In this document: positions 38,567 through 50,140 of the stretch, one piece after another
Layout: every line of letters starts with the position of its first letter
Position numbering within the stretch: the stretch's first letter is position 1
Assembly (NCBI RefSeq): GCF_949987535.1
Contig: NC_080082.1
Location: 52,056,374-52,120,373 of the forward strand
From: Balaenoptera acutorostrata
Lineage: Eukaryota > Chordata > Mammalia > Artiodactyla > Balaenopteridae
Length of the DNA: 64,000 bases
Direction: 5' to 3'
Notes under the pieces: model-generated
What the model was told of the DNA's origin: nothing
The model's database searches: none
The model's input: the letters and a program-made list of their open reading frames with translations, nothing else
Program-made: the position numbers and the translations under genes

Positions 38567-40040
38567 GCCCTTGTTTTTTATGCTTTATTTATAAAAGCTC
38601 TATAGCCCTCGTCAGTTATTATTACATTTGAAAAAACTAATACCACAGAAAACCCCTGTTGACCTAACAAATGTGAAAAAACCGTCATGATTGCCGTTTG
38701 ATTCTTTACAGCCTGCATGCAAGATATCTATATCCCTGTGGGAGTCATTTGTAAATGATGATAATAATACCTACATTATAGTGCTGTTATTGGAATATAA
38801 AAAACTTGGAAAGCTATCTTAAACATAGTGTTTATTCTGTAAGTATTAGATACTATTTTTAGTATTATCATTGGTATTATTATTAGTGTATTATTAGTAT
38901 TAGTATTAGTATTTGTATCATTATGAGATCAAGTCCATATGGATGTAATGAATTTAGCTCTGTGTAATTCCTTATGCCTTGTTGAGTTTTAAATAATTTT
39001 TTCTGGACAAACTCTAGTAAAATGTAAAAATCATGAGAGGATTTAAAACAGGAGTTTTATGAGAGCACTGACATGTTCATTCGTTTAAATACTGTCTATG
39101 GTTGCTTTGGTATTTCTTTGGCAGAGCTGAATAGTTGCAATAGGCTGTATGACCCACAAAGCCTAAAATATTTATTGTCTGGTTCATTACAAAAAAATTG
39201 CCAATTTCTGTTTTAGAACAGCATCCCCACCATGTTTTCCTTACTTTGGATTTTTGAAAAGTACAGGAAAGTTACCTTACAGAATGTCTCATGTTCTGGA
39301 TTTTTAAAATTGCTTCATTGTAGGTCCATTTGTCCTGTTCTTCTATCTCTAATAGTTCCAGTAAATTTGAAGTTAAATGAAGAGGTTTAATTGAGTTTAT
39401 GTTGTGTACATTAAGAAGCACTTTCCTACTATTAATGGTGCTAGATTGGTTATAGTGGAGACTGCTAGATCTCTCCATTGTAGAGATTCATTTTACAGTT
39501 ATTAATCTACATATTTTATCACCTCCTTTTGCAAATTGATAATCTCATGTATAAGTCCTGAATCAATTAGAAAATTAAAATTGAAATTAGGGCTATTCAG
39601 AAAGGAACAATAATAAAATGCCTATATACCAGCTTTGGGATGTTGCCAAACCTCTACTCTTTGGAAATGTAATACTCTTCAATGCATGCATGAAATAAAA
39701 AATGAAGACCACAACTTTCTGTTCACTGCTTTATCCCCAGAACTATTCAGTCCCTCACTTAGTAGGAGTTGATAAAACTGATAAAACAATGAATAATAAT
39801 TTGACCTACAAAGTTAGAAATATAACATCATAAATCCTAAGCCAATATAGGAAGCAATTAATACAAATAAAATTATTAGAGCTTATTGATTATTAACCAA
39901 AATGATACTCAGAGTTTTGGGTTTTTTCCCATGAAAAGCAATGAATTCATCTAGAAGTACAGTTCTATAATTTAGAAATGAAATAGTAATCTTGAAACAG
40001 TGTTTTTTAACTTTAAAATTTTTCTATTAAAAGTATATTA
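38567..40040. other. Non-coding DNA with a MER-type fragment
   Basis: No gene seen. A (TTA/GTATTA) low-complexity patch lies at 38870-38925. At about 39087-39200 there is a piece of the same MER-type DNA-transposon family found whole at 41284-41485. Confidence 0.45.
39087..39200 (+). mobile_element. MER-type (probably hAT) DNA transposon fragment
   Basis: 'tactgtctatggttgcttt ... gcagagctgaatagttgc ... aagcctaaaatatttattg' matches the internal order of the repeat at 41284-41485. Confidence 0.6.
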
Positions 40041-40383
40041 GGGGGCTTCCCTGGTGGCGCAGTGGTTGAGAATCTGCCTGCTAATGCAGGGGACACGGGT
40101 TCGAGCCCTGGTCTGGGAAGATCCCACATGCCGCGGAGCAGCTGGGCCCGTGAGCCACAATTGCTGAGCCTGCGCGTCTGGAGCCTGTGCCCCGCGACGG
40201 GAGGGGTCGCGATAGAGAAAGGCCCGCGCACCGCAATGAAGAGCGGTCCCCGCACCGCGATGAAGAGTGGCCCCCGCTTGCCGCAACTGGAGAAAGCCCT
40301 CGCACGAACCGAAGACCCAACACAGCCAAAAATAAATAAATAAATAAATAAATAAGAAAATCCTTTAAAAAAAAAAAAAAAAA
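40041..40383 (+). mobile_element. CHR-family SINE with internal duplication
   Basis: Plus-strand CHR-2-like copy, (AAAT) tail then A tract. It carries a ~20-bp doubled block ('cgcaccgcgatgaagag'-type). The same doubled form is seen at 41515-41846, so both belong to one sub-lineage. Confidence 0.94.
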
Positions 40384-40847
40384 AGTATATTAGCATCAAA
40401 TAAAGGGGATTTAGCCGTAAATATGGAAGAAAAAATATTTTAATTATAAGTCAATGCTTCAGTTTATTCCAGTATATTTAGAAATTGAAAGAATGTATTA
40501 GATTCCTGGAAAAAAATGTAATTTATCAAAATTAACCTAAGATGATATTGATTTTATTTTATAAAATTTAATGTAAATTTTATAAAATAAAATCAAAGGA
40601 AAACAACTCTTTTATTAAAAGCAGCACTATGACACATACTTGGGTAGACTTAAAGAAGGAAATTATTTCTAACAGTATTTCTAGCTCATTGATATATGGA
40701 TTACATAATTATAACAAATCTCTACTAGAATAATAGGTCCTAAAAATCAAAAGCTAAATGAGGTTTCCTTATGAAACTAAGTGTAGAAAATCTAAATATA
40801 TTACCCGCCAACTGAAACTGAGAATCTACCAAAAGAACTATGAAATT
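40384..40847. other. AT-rich non-coding DNA
   Basis: Nothing coding. A short palindromic stretch 'attttataaaattt' type lies near 40556-40590. Confidence 0.35.
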
Positions 40848-40864
40848 AAAAAGCATTTATCTAG

Positions 40865-41181
40865 CAGACCTACTAGAGAATGGACTTGAGGACACGGGGA
40901 GAGGGAAGGGTAAGCTGGGACGAAGTGAGAGAGTGGCATGGACATATATACACTACCAAATGTAAAACCGATAGCTAGTGGGAAGCAGCCACATAGCACA
41001 GGGAGATCAGCTCGGTGCTTTGTGACCACCTAGAGGGGTGGGATAGGGAAGGTGGGAGGGAGGGAGACGCAAGAGGGAAGAGATATGGGGATATATGTGT
41101 ATGTATAGCTGATTCGCTTTGTTATAAAGCAGAAACTAACACAGCATTGTAAAGCAATTATACTCCAATAAAGATGTTTAA
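40865..41181 (+). mobile_element. Young 5'-truncated L1 (3'UTR only)
   Basis: ~317 bp of L1 3'UTR ('cacagggagatcagctcgg', 'cagaaactaacacagcat', 'attatactccaataaag') plus an A-tail. It is flanked by a perfect 17-bp direct repeat at 40848-40864 and 41182-41198. The exact duplication shows a recent insertion. Confidence 0.93.
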
Positions 41182-41283
41182 AAAAAGCATTTATCTAGAA
41201 TGTTCAAGACTTAACTATTCTTGTTTAATTATAAATCTTGAATGACAAAGCTGTTGATCCAAGTTTAGTACTTTCAATATTAC

Positions 41284-41485
41284 AGGTTAGCAAACGATTG
41301 CCCTGTGGGCCAACCACCTGTTTTTCTAGGGTTTTATTGGAACACAGCTGTATTCATTCACCTACATATTACCTAAAGCTGTTTTCTGTCTTCAACAGCA
41401 GAGTTAGTTGTAACAGACACCGTATGCCCCGTAGACCTAAAAACATTTACTTTCGGCCCTTTAAGAACAAGTTTGCGAATCTGTG
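41284..41485 (+). mobile_element. MER-type (probably hAT) non-autonomous DNA transposon
   Basis: 'ggttagcaaacgattgccct' at left and 'aagtttgcgaatctgtg' at right form imperfect inverted ends. The interior 'ttttattggaacacagctg' is the familiar core. No coding capacity. Confidence 0.7.
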
Positions 41486-41514
41486 ATCTAGATTCATTAG
41501 TTTTTCTAATCTTT

Positions 41515-41846
41515 TTTTTTTTTTAATTTTATTTATTTAATTTATTTATTTATTTATTTTTGGCTGTGCTGGGTCTTCGGTTCGTGCGAGGGCTTTCTCT
41601 AGTTGCGGCAAGTGGGGGCCACTCTTCATCGCGGTGCGGGGACCGCTCTTCATCGCGGTGCGCGGGCCTTTCACTATCGCGGCCCCTCCCGTTGCGGGGC
41701 ACAGGCTCCAGACGCGCAGGCTCAGCAGCTGTGGCTCACGGGCCCAGCCGCTCCGTGGCATGTGGGATCTTCCCAGACCAGGGCTCGAACCCGTGTCTCC
41801 TGCATTAGCAGGCAGATTCTCAACCACTGCGCCACCAGGGAAGCCC
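41515..41846 (-). mobile_element. CHR-family SINE with internal duplication
   Basis: Minus-strand. It has the same doubled 'ctcttcatcgcggtgcg' block as 40041-40383. 'gtttttctaatctttattt'-type target text is on both sides. Confidence 0.94.
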
Positions 41847-42480
41847 AGTTTTTCTAATCTTTATTTAAATTTATGAATGAGCTGAATATAGATAACTGAT
41901 TTCTTTAATACTAAAAGGAACCTCTCTCCCACCCCCCAACACACATACTTGACCATTTTTGATACCTATTGACATACTTGATACCTATTTTCAAACACTT
42001 CCATCCAGATAAATGTCAGAAATTAGTCTTTTGAATTGCCTTCCCCTGTATTTTCTGTAAATGTGAAGAAAGTGCCAGCAGCAAATCATATTAGTTTTGA
42101 TGAAATACTGTGTTTTTGCACAATTGGTATTTAGCCCTATAAAAGAATTCTTATCTTTCAAATAAGAATGATTCATGGAAATTACAAATTATGCATTGTC
42201 AACCAACCATCTATGATGTCAGTGTGATTGTCCCTTATAACCTACACTTCTATGACCATTTGTTGCAGATGGAGAATCCACTATCCTATTCAGTTATTCA
42301 CCATCTGATAGTTAACATCATTGTCCCATATGTTTAAGTTTTAGAATAAAATATAACACAAGACAGAATAATTTGAGTTCCGTAATAAAATAAGCCTACA
42401 GTAGGTCAGCATGGTACTTCTCCAAGTTACTATATATATATGTTGAATGTACAGACATACCTTTATCCAACGTTTTTGAA
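41847..42480. other. Non-coding DNA with first copy of a local duplication
   Basis: 42211-42380 recurs at 43608-43780. Otherwise AT-rich with no gene. Confidence 0.5.
42211..42380 (+). repeat. Local direct duplication, copy 1
   Basis: 'ctatgatgtcagtgtgattg' through 'aataatttgagt' matches 43608-43780 at most positions, same orientation, 1.4 kb apart. Confidence 0.85.
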
Positions 42481-42839
42481 ATTATGCCCCAGGAATATTG
42501 TTGGTACTTGACAGTACTTTTTAAAATGTTTTTGGGCTTAAACAAGTTTACGAAGTACTGAATACTAAATCTCTACGTTTGAATAATGAAAAGCTCATAT
42601 TGACCAAACAAATGGAGACCTGTGGTAAAGAACACTTCAAAACGTTACCAGGGAACCTCCATTTCTAATACCTATTAATCTCTCTGGGAAATGTTGCCAA
42701 ATCCAAAGGGAGTGACTCTCAGATTGGAATTATGGGTCATTAATTCATGTTACTAGCGATAATTGGATGGCTAACAGCTCACATCCTGACCTGCAATTAG
42801 TGTCCTTTTTCTGAATGTAGGGTTGCTATTTTTCTACAA

Positions 42840-43560
42840 AATGAAATATCTTTTAGCCCAATCTTGATATAAATATACCTCAATAGATTTAAATCTTATC
42901 TATTGGCCATTATACAGTTGTTGACAGTTTTTCACTATTACAAAACCAGTGACTAGCTTTGCTCCTGTATACTAGTACACAAGAGCAATGGTGTCCAATT
43001 ACTCAGGCATAGGTTGTATACATTTTCACCTTTGGTACATATTGGTAACTTGTTTATTTTTGTGGACATCTGGCAACTCAGTCAAAGGCGAAATAAATGT
43101 CCTGTATTTCTTCTTCTAGTGTGTGGTTTAGTTTTTAGTTTTTTAATTACTAGTGAGTTGAATATTTTCCATATATTTTTATTAGCCAATCATGTTACTT
43201 ATTGTGATTTTCCTAGTCTCGTTTTTTGCCCATTTATTCATTTTTTTCCTTCTGATTTATAGGCGTTTTAAAAAATATTCAGTATCCAAATCCTTTGCTT
43301 GTTTTATATGTCCTTATTTTTTCCAAACTTATGCTGATTTATGCTGTTTTTTACTATGTTCAGTACCCCTCATACAAATATTTTAAATTTCAGTATAGTA
43401 AGTTTTCAGTCGTACCAAATATTCTTATTATTTCTATTCACAATTTTATTAGACTATTTAGTTTTCTATATAATCAAATTATCTGCAAGTCAAAAAGGAA
43501 ATTCCTTTTAACATATTTATATGGATTATTTCTTTACTTTTATCGAAATAACTTTGGCTG
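42840..43560 (-). mobile_element. Probable old antisense LINE-1
   Basis: Phrases such as 'gttgacagtttttcactatt' and 'tcagtatccaaatcctttgc' look like the reverse strand of an old L1 3' region. T-rich open frames here are by-products of composition. Confidence 0.5.
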
Positions 43561-43607
43561 TATTGTACATTGGTGGTGATGATGTCAGTGGTATTGCGTA
43601 CTGGTAG

Positions 43608-43780
43608 CTATGATGTCAGTGTGATTGTCCCTTATAACATACACTTCTGTGTCCATTTGTTTCAGGTGGAGAATCCAATATTTTATTCAGTCATTCACCA
43701 TCTGATAGTTAACACCATTGTCCCATACAAGTTTAAGCTTTAGAATTAAATATAATGCAGGACGAAATAATTTGAGTCTC
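43608..43780 (+). repeat. Local direct duplication, copy 2
   Basis: Partner of 42211-42380. Shared landmarks include 'ctatgatgtcagtgtgattg', 'ttcaccatctgatagttaac' and 'aataatttgagt'. Confidence 0.85.
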
Positions 43781-44285
43781 AGGCTTTCAGGTTTTCAGGC
43801 TTCTCCTCCAATTTAATGGAAATTATGTCAACATTTCATGGTTAATCTATTATTTCCTTTTGGTTATGTGCCCCAAATAATCTGTATTGTATTTAAGTAG
43901 TTTCCTACATTAGAAATGCCTCATTTTTTCCAAACTCCATTTCATTGTTTGTTGCTTTAGTCATTTACTATTCTTCTTTATTGATATATTGATTAATACT
44001 GATAGATTTCTTAGTTTTTAATCATCCCTGGAATAAACCCTAGTCAGCCATGGTATATTATTTTTTATACCTGCTCAGTTCCATTTGTTAACTTGATTTA
44101 GAATGTTTGCACCTGTATTTATATGTGAGATTGTATTCTAATTTCCTTTTGTATTGTATTTTTAATGTTTGATGTTGCACTTACCAGATTTTTTAAAGTT
44201 TAAAGAGCTTAAAAAGTTTAAAGGAAGATAGAACTTGTCTTTAAAAAGTTATGGAGTTTTGTATATCTGTTGATTTGATTTTTTG
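43781..44285. other. T-rich non-coding DNA
   Basis: No gene. The interior resembles antisense LINE ('taatcatccctggaataaac'), not assignable in detail. Confidence 0.4.
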
Positions 44286-44289
44286 TTTG

Positions 44290-44648
44290 TTTTTTTAAAT
44301 TAATTATTTACTTATTTTTATTTTTGGCTGTGTTGGGTCTTCGCTGCTGCGCGCAGGCTTTCTCTAGTTGCGGCGAGCGGGGGCTACTCTTCTCATTGTG
44401 GTGCGCAGGCTTCTCATTGTGGTGGCTTCTCTTGTTGCGGAGCACGGGCTCTAGGCACACGGGCTTCAGTAGTTGTGGCACACAGGCTCAGTAGTTGTGG
44501 CTCGCAGGCTCTAGAGCTCAGGCTCAGTAATTGTGGCACACAGGCTTAGTTGCTCCGCAGCATGTGGGATCTTCCTGGACCAGGGCTCGAACCCGTGTCC
44601 CCTGCATTAGCAGGCGGATTCTTAACCACTGCACCACCAGAGAAGTCC
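44290..44648 (-). mobile_element. CHR-family SINE
   Basis: Minus-strand long-body copy, tRNA head at right ('ccaccagagaagtccc'), tail at left T- and TTTA-rich. Confidence 0.92.
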
Positions 44649-44649
44649 C

Positions 44650-44880
44650 TATATATATCTTTTTGAATTAGTATTTTTATTTCCTTAGGACAAATACCCA
44701 GAAGTGAAATTGCTGGATCATATGGCAGTCCTATTTCTGATTTTTTGAGGAACCTCTATACTGTTCTCCACAGGGGCTGTGCCAATTTACAGTCCCACCA
44801 ACAGTGCAGAAAGGCTCCCTTTTCTCCACGTCCCCACCAACACTTGTTATTTGTTGTCTTTTTGAGGATAGGGGTGTCTC
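44650..44880 (-). mobile_element. Antisense LINE-1 3' fragment
   Basis: 'caaatacccagaagtgaaat', 'ttgctggatcatatggcag' and 'gccaatttacagtcccacc' are unmistakable reverse-strand L1 3' text. Confidence 0.85.
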
Positions 44881-44887
44881 TTCTTTT

Positions 44888-45045
44888 ATGGGCACTATTC
44901 CCACTATGAGGGCCCACCCTCATAACCTCATCTAACCCTAATTACCTCTCATAGGCTCCATCTCTAGATACTATCACATTGAGAGTAAGAGCTTTAGCAT
45001 ATGAGTTTGGGGGTGAGTGGCATAAACATTCTGTCCATAACACTA
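44888..45045 (-). mobile_element. Ancient LTR-type fragment
   Basis: 'gggcccaccctcataacctc ... aattacctctcatagg ... gcatatgagtttgggg' matches the family at 8096-8445. Non-coding remnant. Confidence 0.5.
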
Positions 45046-45224
45046 ATACTTGAAAAATATAAGTATAGCATATTTGCAAAAGTAAAATCACTAATTCACT
45101 TGGCATGTCGCTTTTAAAATCCTGATAACTGATCATCCCTTAAAGTTCCTTTCTTGTGAGGTAAGAAATAAGGCAGAGCTTTGAGGCAGGTAGACATGAG
45201 ATGCAGAAGTCCTTGGGAGCATAC

Positions 45225-45396
45225 ATATGTTCATCAAAAGTATTGAACTAAAGTGCCCATCAACAGTAGAATGGGGAAATTTTGGTATCTTTATAGAGTA
45301 GAATAATGTACAGCAATGAGAATGAATCATCTGAAACAACAGTCAGCAATATGTATGAATCCTCCAAGGAATGCTAAGCAAAAGAACCCAGGTACA
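45225..45396 (+). mobile_element. Old LINE-1 3' fragment
   Basis: 'gtgcccatcaacagtagaat ... gtacagcaatgagaatgaat' is sense-strand L1-like 3' text preceding the SINE. Confidence 0.55.
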
Positions 45397-45716
45397 GGGC
45401 TTCCCTGGTGGCACAATGGTTAAGAATCCACCTGCCAATGCAGGGGACATGGGTTCGAGCCCTGGTCCGGGAAGATCTCACATGCCGTGGAGCAACTAAG
45501 CCCGTGCGCCACAACTACTGAGGCCTGCGCGCCTAAAGCCCGTGCTCTGCAACAAGAGAAGCCACCACAATGAGAAGCCTGCGCACTGCAATGAAGAGTA
45601 GCCCCTGCTCGCCACAACTGGAGAAAGCCTGTGGGCAGCAACAAAGACCCAACTCAGCCAAAAGTAAATAAATAAAATAAATGAAATAAAATTTGTAAAA
45701 AAAAGAAAAAAAAAGA
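45397..45716 (+). mobile_element. CHR-family SINE
   Basis: Plus-strand long-body copy starting 'gggcttccctggtggcacaa', tail AAATAAATAAAATAAATG then A-rich. Inserted into L1 3' sequence. Confidence 0.93.
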
Positions 45717-46447
45717 ACTTGCTGTATAGCACAAGGAACTCTACTCCACTTCACTGTACAATAGAAACTAACACAGCATTGTAAAACAACTATACCCCCC
45801 CAAAAAAGAAAAGAAATTTTAAAAAATTCATGCATTAAAAAAAAAAGACAACCTACGGACTGGGAGAAAATATTTGCAAACAATGTGACCAACAAGGGCT
45901 TAATTTCCAGTATATACAGACAGCTCATACAACTCAATATCAAAAACAAACAAACAAACAAAAAAACCCAGTCAAAAAATGGGCAGAAGACCTAAATAAA
46001 CATTTCTCAAAAAATGACATACAGATAGATGGCCAACAGGCACATGAAAAGATGCTCAACATTGCTAATTATTAGAGAAATACAAATTAAAACTACAATG
46101 AGGTGCTACCTCACACCAGTCAGAATGGCCATCATTAAAAAGTCTACAAATAATACATGCTGGAGAGAGTGTGGAGAAAAGGGAACCCTCCTACACTGTT
46201 GGTGGGAATGTAGATTGGTGCAGCTACTATGGAAAACAGTATGGCGGTTCCTTAAAAAACTAAAAATAGAGTTACTATATGGTCCAGCCATCCCACTCCT
46301 GGACATATATCTGGAAAAGATGAAAACTCTAATTTGAAAAGATACATGCACTCCAATGTTCATAGCAGCACTATTCACAGTAGCCAAGACATGGGAGCAA
46401 CCTCAGTGTCCATTAACAGATAAATGGATTAAGAAGATGTTCTGTAT

Positions 46448-46481
<34 letters not shown>

Positions 46482-46895
46482 ACAATGGAATATTGTTCAG
46501 CCATAAAAAAGAATTAAATATTGCCATTTGCAGCAACATGGATGGGACCTAGAGATTACCATATTAAGTGAAGTAAATCAGACAGAGAAAGACAAATATA
46601 TTATATGTGGAATCTAAAATACAAATGAACTTATTTACAAAACAGAAACAGACTCACAGACAGATAAGAAACTTACAGTTACCAAAGGGGAAAGGGGCAG
46701 GGATAAATTAGGAGTATGGGATTAACAGATACACACCACTGTACATAAAATAGATAAGCAACAAGGATTTACTTTATAACACAGGGAACTATATTCAATA
46801 TAATAACCTATAATGGAAAAAAATCTGAAGCTGTACACGTGAAACAAACACAGTGTTGTAAGTCAACTATAGTTAAATAAAAGAGAGAGAGAAAA
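45717..46895 (+). mobile_element. LINE-1 3' end(s), sense
   Basis: An L1 3' tail (45720-45840) is followed by a longer ORF2-end/3'UTR copy: 'gactgggagaaaatatttgc' (45858), 'gaatgtagattggtgcagc' (46207), 'gatgggacctagagattacc' (46541), ending in AATAAAAGAGAGAGAG. A (CA)n run sits at 46447-46486. Frames are broken. Confidence 0.82.
46447..46486. repeat. (CA)n microsatellite in L1
   Basis: About 19 CA units, one interruption, inside the L1 3' region where the parent L1 has only a short CA. Confidence 0.9.
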
Positions 46896-47582
46896 GTCTT
46901 GCTCACGGACTGCTGTGAAGTAGTAAGCTACCCAGGGTTAGTGTTCCCTTCCTGTAACACAACCCACTGCACGTGCCAGCATCCATCTAGGCTTACCTGC
47001 TCCATGCCTGTGGGACGTGGGGGCATAGAGAACCAACACAGACACGAGGCTTCTTTGGTGTGCCATGGGTAAAGTCCTTTGCTTTTGACCAGAAATCTCA
47101 TGTCCTCTGCCAGCTTCCATGAAACAGTAATAGGCTAGCTTACTAGCTTGTACATAGGGTAAAATCTCAACCTCTTCAGAAACCTTGACAGTGCCTACTG
47201 TAAAAGGTGTTTGTTGTTGTTGTTGTTTTTTTTTTTTGAGGTCCCTGAGAGAATGATCTTCACTTTATCTCCCAAACTGACTTATTTGAAAAAGCTCCTC
47301 TGTAATCCAAATATGTTGATCAGATCTGAACAACAGCGCTCCTTCCTTTAGCACCAGGGGTTCCAGGCTCCTTCTAGAGTGGAGACAAATTAGCCATCCT
47401 CTTTCCCTCATGCATGTGCCATATTCACTCTTCCTCAAGATTTTCACAGAGAGGCTCACAGCTTTCCTTACCACAAGGAAGATTCTGGGATTCCAACTCA
47501 GGACCGGGAATTTCTTGAACTTCCCTGAGCGGAGTTTAGTCTGACAGAAAGAGACTGGTTTTAATCCCTTGGTATGCCAAGT
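46896..47582. other. Unique-looking non-coding DNA
   Basis: No gene or repeat recognised. A (TTG)n/T tract is at 47212-47238. Confidence 0.4.
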
Positions 47583-47649
47583 ACAGTTGACCCTTGAACA
47601 ACTCGGGGGTTAGGGGAGCCCAGCTGCTGCAGTCAAAAACCTGTGTATA
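47583..47649 (+). mobile_element. Tigger/MER2-group DNA transposon end
   Basis: 'cagttgacccttgaacaact' and following text is the terminal part of a Tigger-related repeat. It is cut off by the SINE block. Confidence 0.55.
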
Positions 47650-48007
47650 GGGACTTCCCTGGTGGCGCAGTGGTTAAGAATCTGCCTGCCAATGCAGGGG
47701 ACACAGGTTTGATCCCTAGTCTGGGAAGATCCCACATGCCGCGGAGCAACTAAGCCCATGTGCCACACCTACTGAAGCCCACGCGCCCTAGATCCCGTAT
47801 GCCGCAACTACTAAGCCTGCATGCTGCAACTACTGAAGCTCTTGCACCTAGAGCTCATGCTCCGCAACAACAGAAGCCACCACAATAAGAAGCCCGCGCA
47901 CCGCAACGAAGGGTAGCCCCCGCTCGCCACAACTAGAGAAAGCCCACGCACAGAAATGAAAACCCAACACAGCCAAAAATAAATAAATAAATAAATTTAT
48001 ATTAAAA
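47650..48007 (+). mobile_element. CHR-family SINE 1 of a four-copy block
   Basis: Plus-strand, long-body form, starts 'gggacttccctggtggcgca', ends in AAATAAAT. It begins a run of four same-orientation SINEs. Confidence 0.93.
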
Positions 48008-48036
48008 AAAAACAAAAAACAAAAAACCAAGGGCTT

Positions 48037-48320
48037 GGGGCTTCCCTGGTGGCACAGTGGTTGAGAATCTGCCTGCCAATGCAGGGAACACGGGTTCGAG
48101 CCCTGGTCTGGGAAGATCCCACATGCCGCGGAGCAACTGGGCCCGTGAGCCACAACTACTGAGCCTGCGCATCTGGAGCCTGTGCTCCGCAACAAGAGAG
48201 GCCACGACAGTGAGAGGCCCGCGCACCGCGATGAAGAGTGGCCCCCGCTTGCCACAACTAGAGAAAGCCCTCGCACAGAAATGAAGACCCAACACAGCCA
48301 AAAATAAATATAAAAAATAA
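48037..48320 (+). mobile_element. CHR-family SINE 2 of a four-copy block
   Basis: CHR-2-like, plus-strand, inserted in or next to the A-rich tail of copy 1. Nearly identical to copy 3 over the whole length. Confidence 0.94.
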
Positions 48321-48327
48321 AAATTAG

Positions 48328-48612
48328 GGGCTTCCCTGGTGGCGCAGTGGTTGAGAATCTGCCTGCCAATGCAGGGGACACGGGTTCGAGCCCTGGTCTG
48401 GGAGGACCCCACATGCCGCGGAGCAACTGGGTCCGTGGGCCACGACTGCTGAGCCTGCGCGTCTGGAGCCTGTGCTCCGCAACAAGAGAGGCCGCGATGG
48501 TGAGAGGCCCGCGCACCGCGATGAAGAGTGGCCCCCGCTTGCCGCAGCTAGGGAGGGCCCTCGCACGGAAGCGAAGACCCAACACAGCCATAAATAAATA
48601 AAAATAAATTTA
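48328..48612 (+). mobile_element. CHR-family SINE 3 of a four-copy block
   Basis: CHR-2-like, plus-strand, inserted in the A-rich tail of copy 2 with few bases between. More CpG retained than its neighbours ('gaagcgaagaccc'), suggesting youth. Confidence 0.94.
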
Positions 48613-48665
48613 AAAAAAAAAAAAATTAAAAAATATTTATAAAAAAAAAAAAAAAAAAAAAACCA

Positions 48666-48928
48666 AGGGCTTCCCTGGTGGCGCAGTGGTTAAGAATCTG
48701 CCTGCCAATGCAGGGGTCACGGGTTCGAGCCCTGGTCTGGGAATATCCCACATGCCACAGAGCAACTAAGCCCATGTGCCACAACTACTGAAGCCCGCGC
48801 GCCTAGAGCCCGTGGTCTGCAACAAGAGAAGCCACCGCAATGAGAAGCCCGCACACCACAACGAAGAGTAGCCCCTGCTCACTGCAACTAGAGAAAGCCG
48901 CAGGCAGCAACAAAGACAAGGAAGGAAG
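48666..48928 (+). mobile_element. CHR-family SINE 4 of a four-copy block
   Basis: Long-body form, plus-strand, preceded by ~20 A's and 'ccaagggcttcc'. Its tail is replaced by a (GGAA)n-type purine repeat at 48928-48980. Confidence 0.92.
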
Positions 48929-48980
48929 GGAGGGAGGAAGGAAGGAAGAAAAGAAAAGAAAAGAAGAGCAGAAAAAGATA
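48928..48980. repeat. (GGAA/GAAA)n purine microsatellite
   Basis: 'aaggaaggaagggagggagg' continuing into AGAAAAG repeats, grown from the tail of the preceding SINE. Confidence 0.88.
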
Positions 48981-49099
48981 TATGAAGAAATAATGCCCCC
49001 CCCAAAAAAACCAACAGTAGATATAAAAAACCTGGGGAAAGAAAATACTATTAAAGAAAATAGTATTAAAAACATCAGACAGGTTTGAAAAAGATGGGA

Positions 49100-50140
49100 T
49101 AGACCTTAAATCAGTTAACTGATTTGACACAGCTAAAAAGAAAATGAGTAACCTAACAATTAGATCAGAGGAAATTAAAGAGAAGGTTAACTTAGACAGC
49201 TATAGAAACTGTGAGAGTCCAAGAGGCAATGTTGTTGAATGAGAAGTGCCAGCCTACAAATAATCATTTCTAGAAGGAATCAATAGAGTGAATGAGGGAG
49301 AGGAAATAAGAAAATTTTAACATTTGAGAAGTTTCCAGTATTGAAGAAAGACAATCCTCAGGTGGTACGATAAAAAACAATTATTACCAAACATTTAAAG
49401 AGGAACTAACACTAATCCTTCCCAAACTCTTCCAAAATAGAAAAGGAGGGAACACTTCCATACTTATTGTATGATGCCAGTGTTGCCTCAATACCAAAAC
49501 CAGACAAGGACACTATAAGAGAATAAAATTACAGGCCAATATCCCTGATGATCATAGATGTAAAAATCCTCAACAAAATATTAGCAAACTGAGTATAATA
49601 CATTAAAAGTATACACCATGATCAAGTGAGATTTATTCCAGGAATGAGAGGATGGTTCAACATCCACGAATCAATCAATGTGATACACCACATTAACAAA
49701 ATGAATAAAAATCATATGATCATCTCAATAGATGCAAAAAAAGAAAGCATTTGACAAAATTCAACATCCATTCATGATAAAAAACAATGTGGGTATAGAG
49801 GGGACATAGCTGAACATGATAAAGGACATATATGAGAAGCCCACAGCTAACACCATAATGGTGAGAGACTGAAAGCTTTTCCTGTAAGATCAGGAACAAG
49901 ACAAGGTTGCCTACTCTCACCACTTTTATTCAACATAGTACTGGGAGTCTTAGCCAGAGCAATTAAGCAAGAAAAGGAAATAAAAGCTATCCAAGTTGGA
50001 AAAGAACTAAAACTATGTCTATTTGCAGACGATATGATATATATATAGAAAACCCATAAGATGCCACCAAAAAACTGTTAGAACTAATAAATGAATTCAG
50101 TAAAGTTACAAGATGCAAAATCAATATCCAGAAAATCTGT
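49100..50140 (+). mobile_element. LINE-1 ORF2 fragment, sense
   Basis: From 49380 the text is ORF2 reverse-transcriptase region: 'cacttttattcaacatagta', 'gaatgagaggatggttcaac', 'tgcagacgatatgatatat'. The latter encodes the degraded ADD/FADD-like active-site area. Numerous stops. The 49100-49380 part is more diverged. Confidence 0.8.

Noticed and set aside
47848..48591. 247-codon minus-strand open frame
   Set aside because: It spans several CHR SINEs read antisense. The GHSSSRCAGLSLSRPL-type text recurs in nearly every CHR copy in the window.
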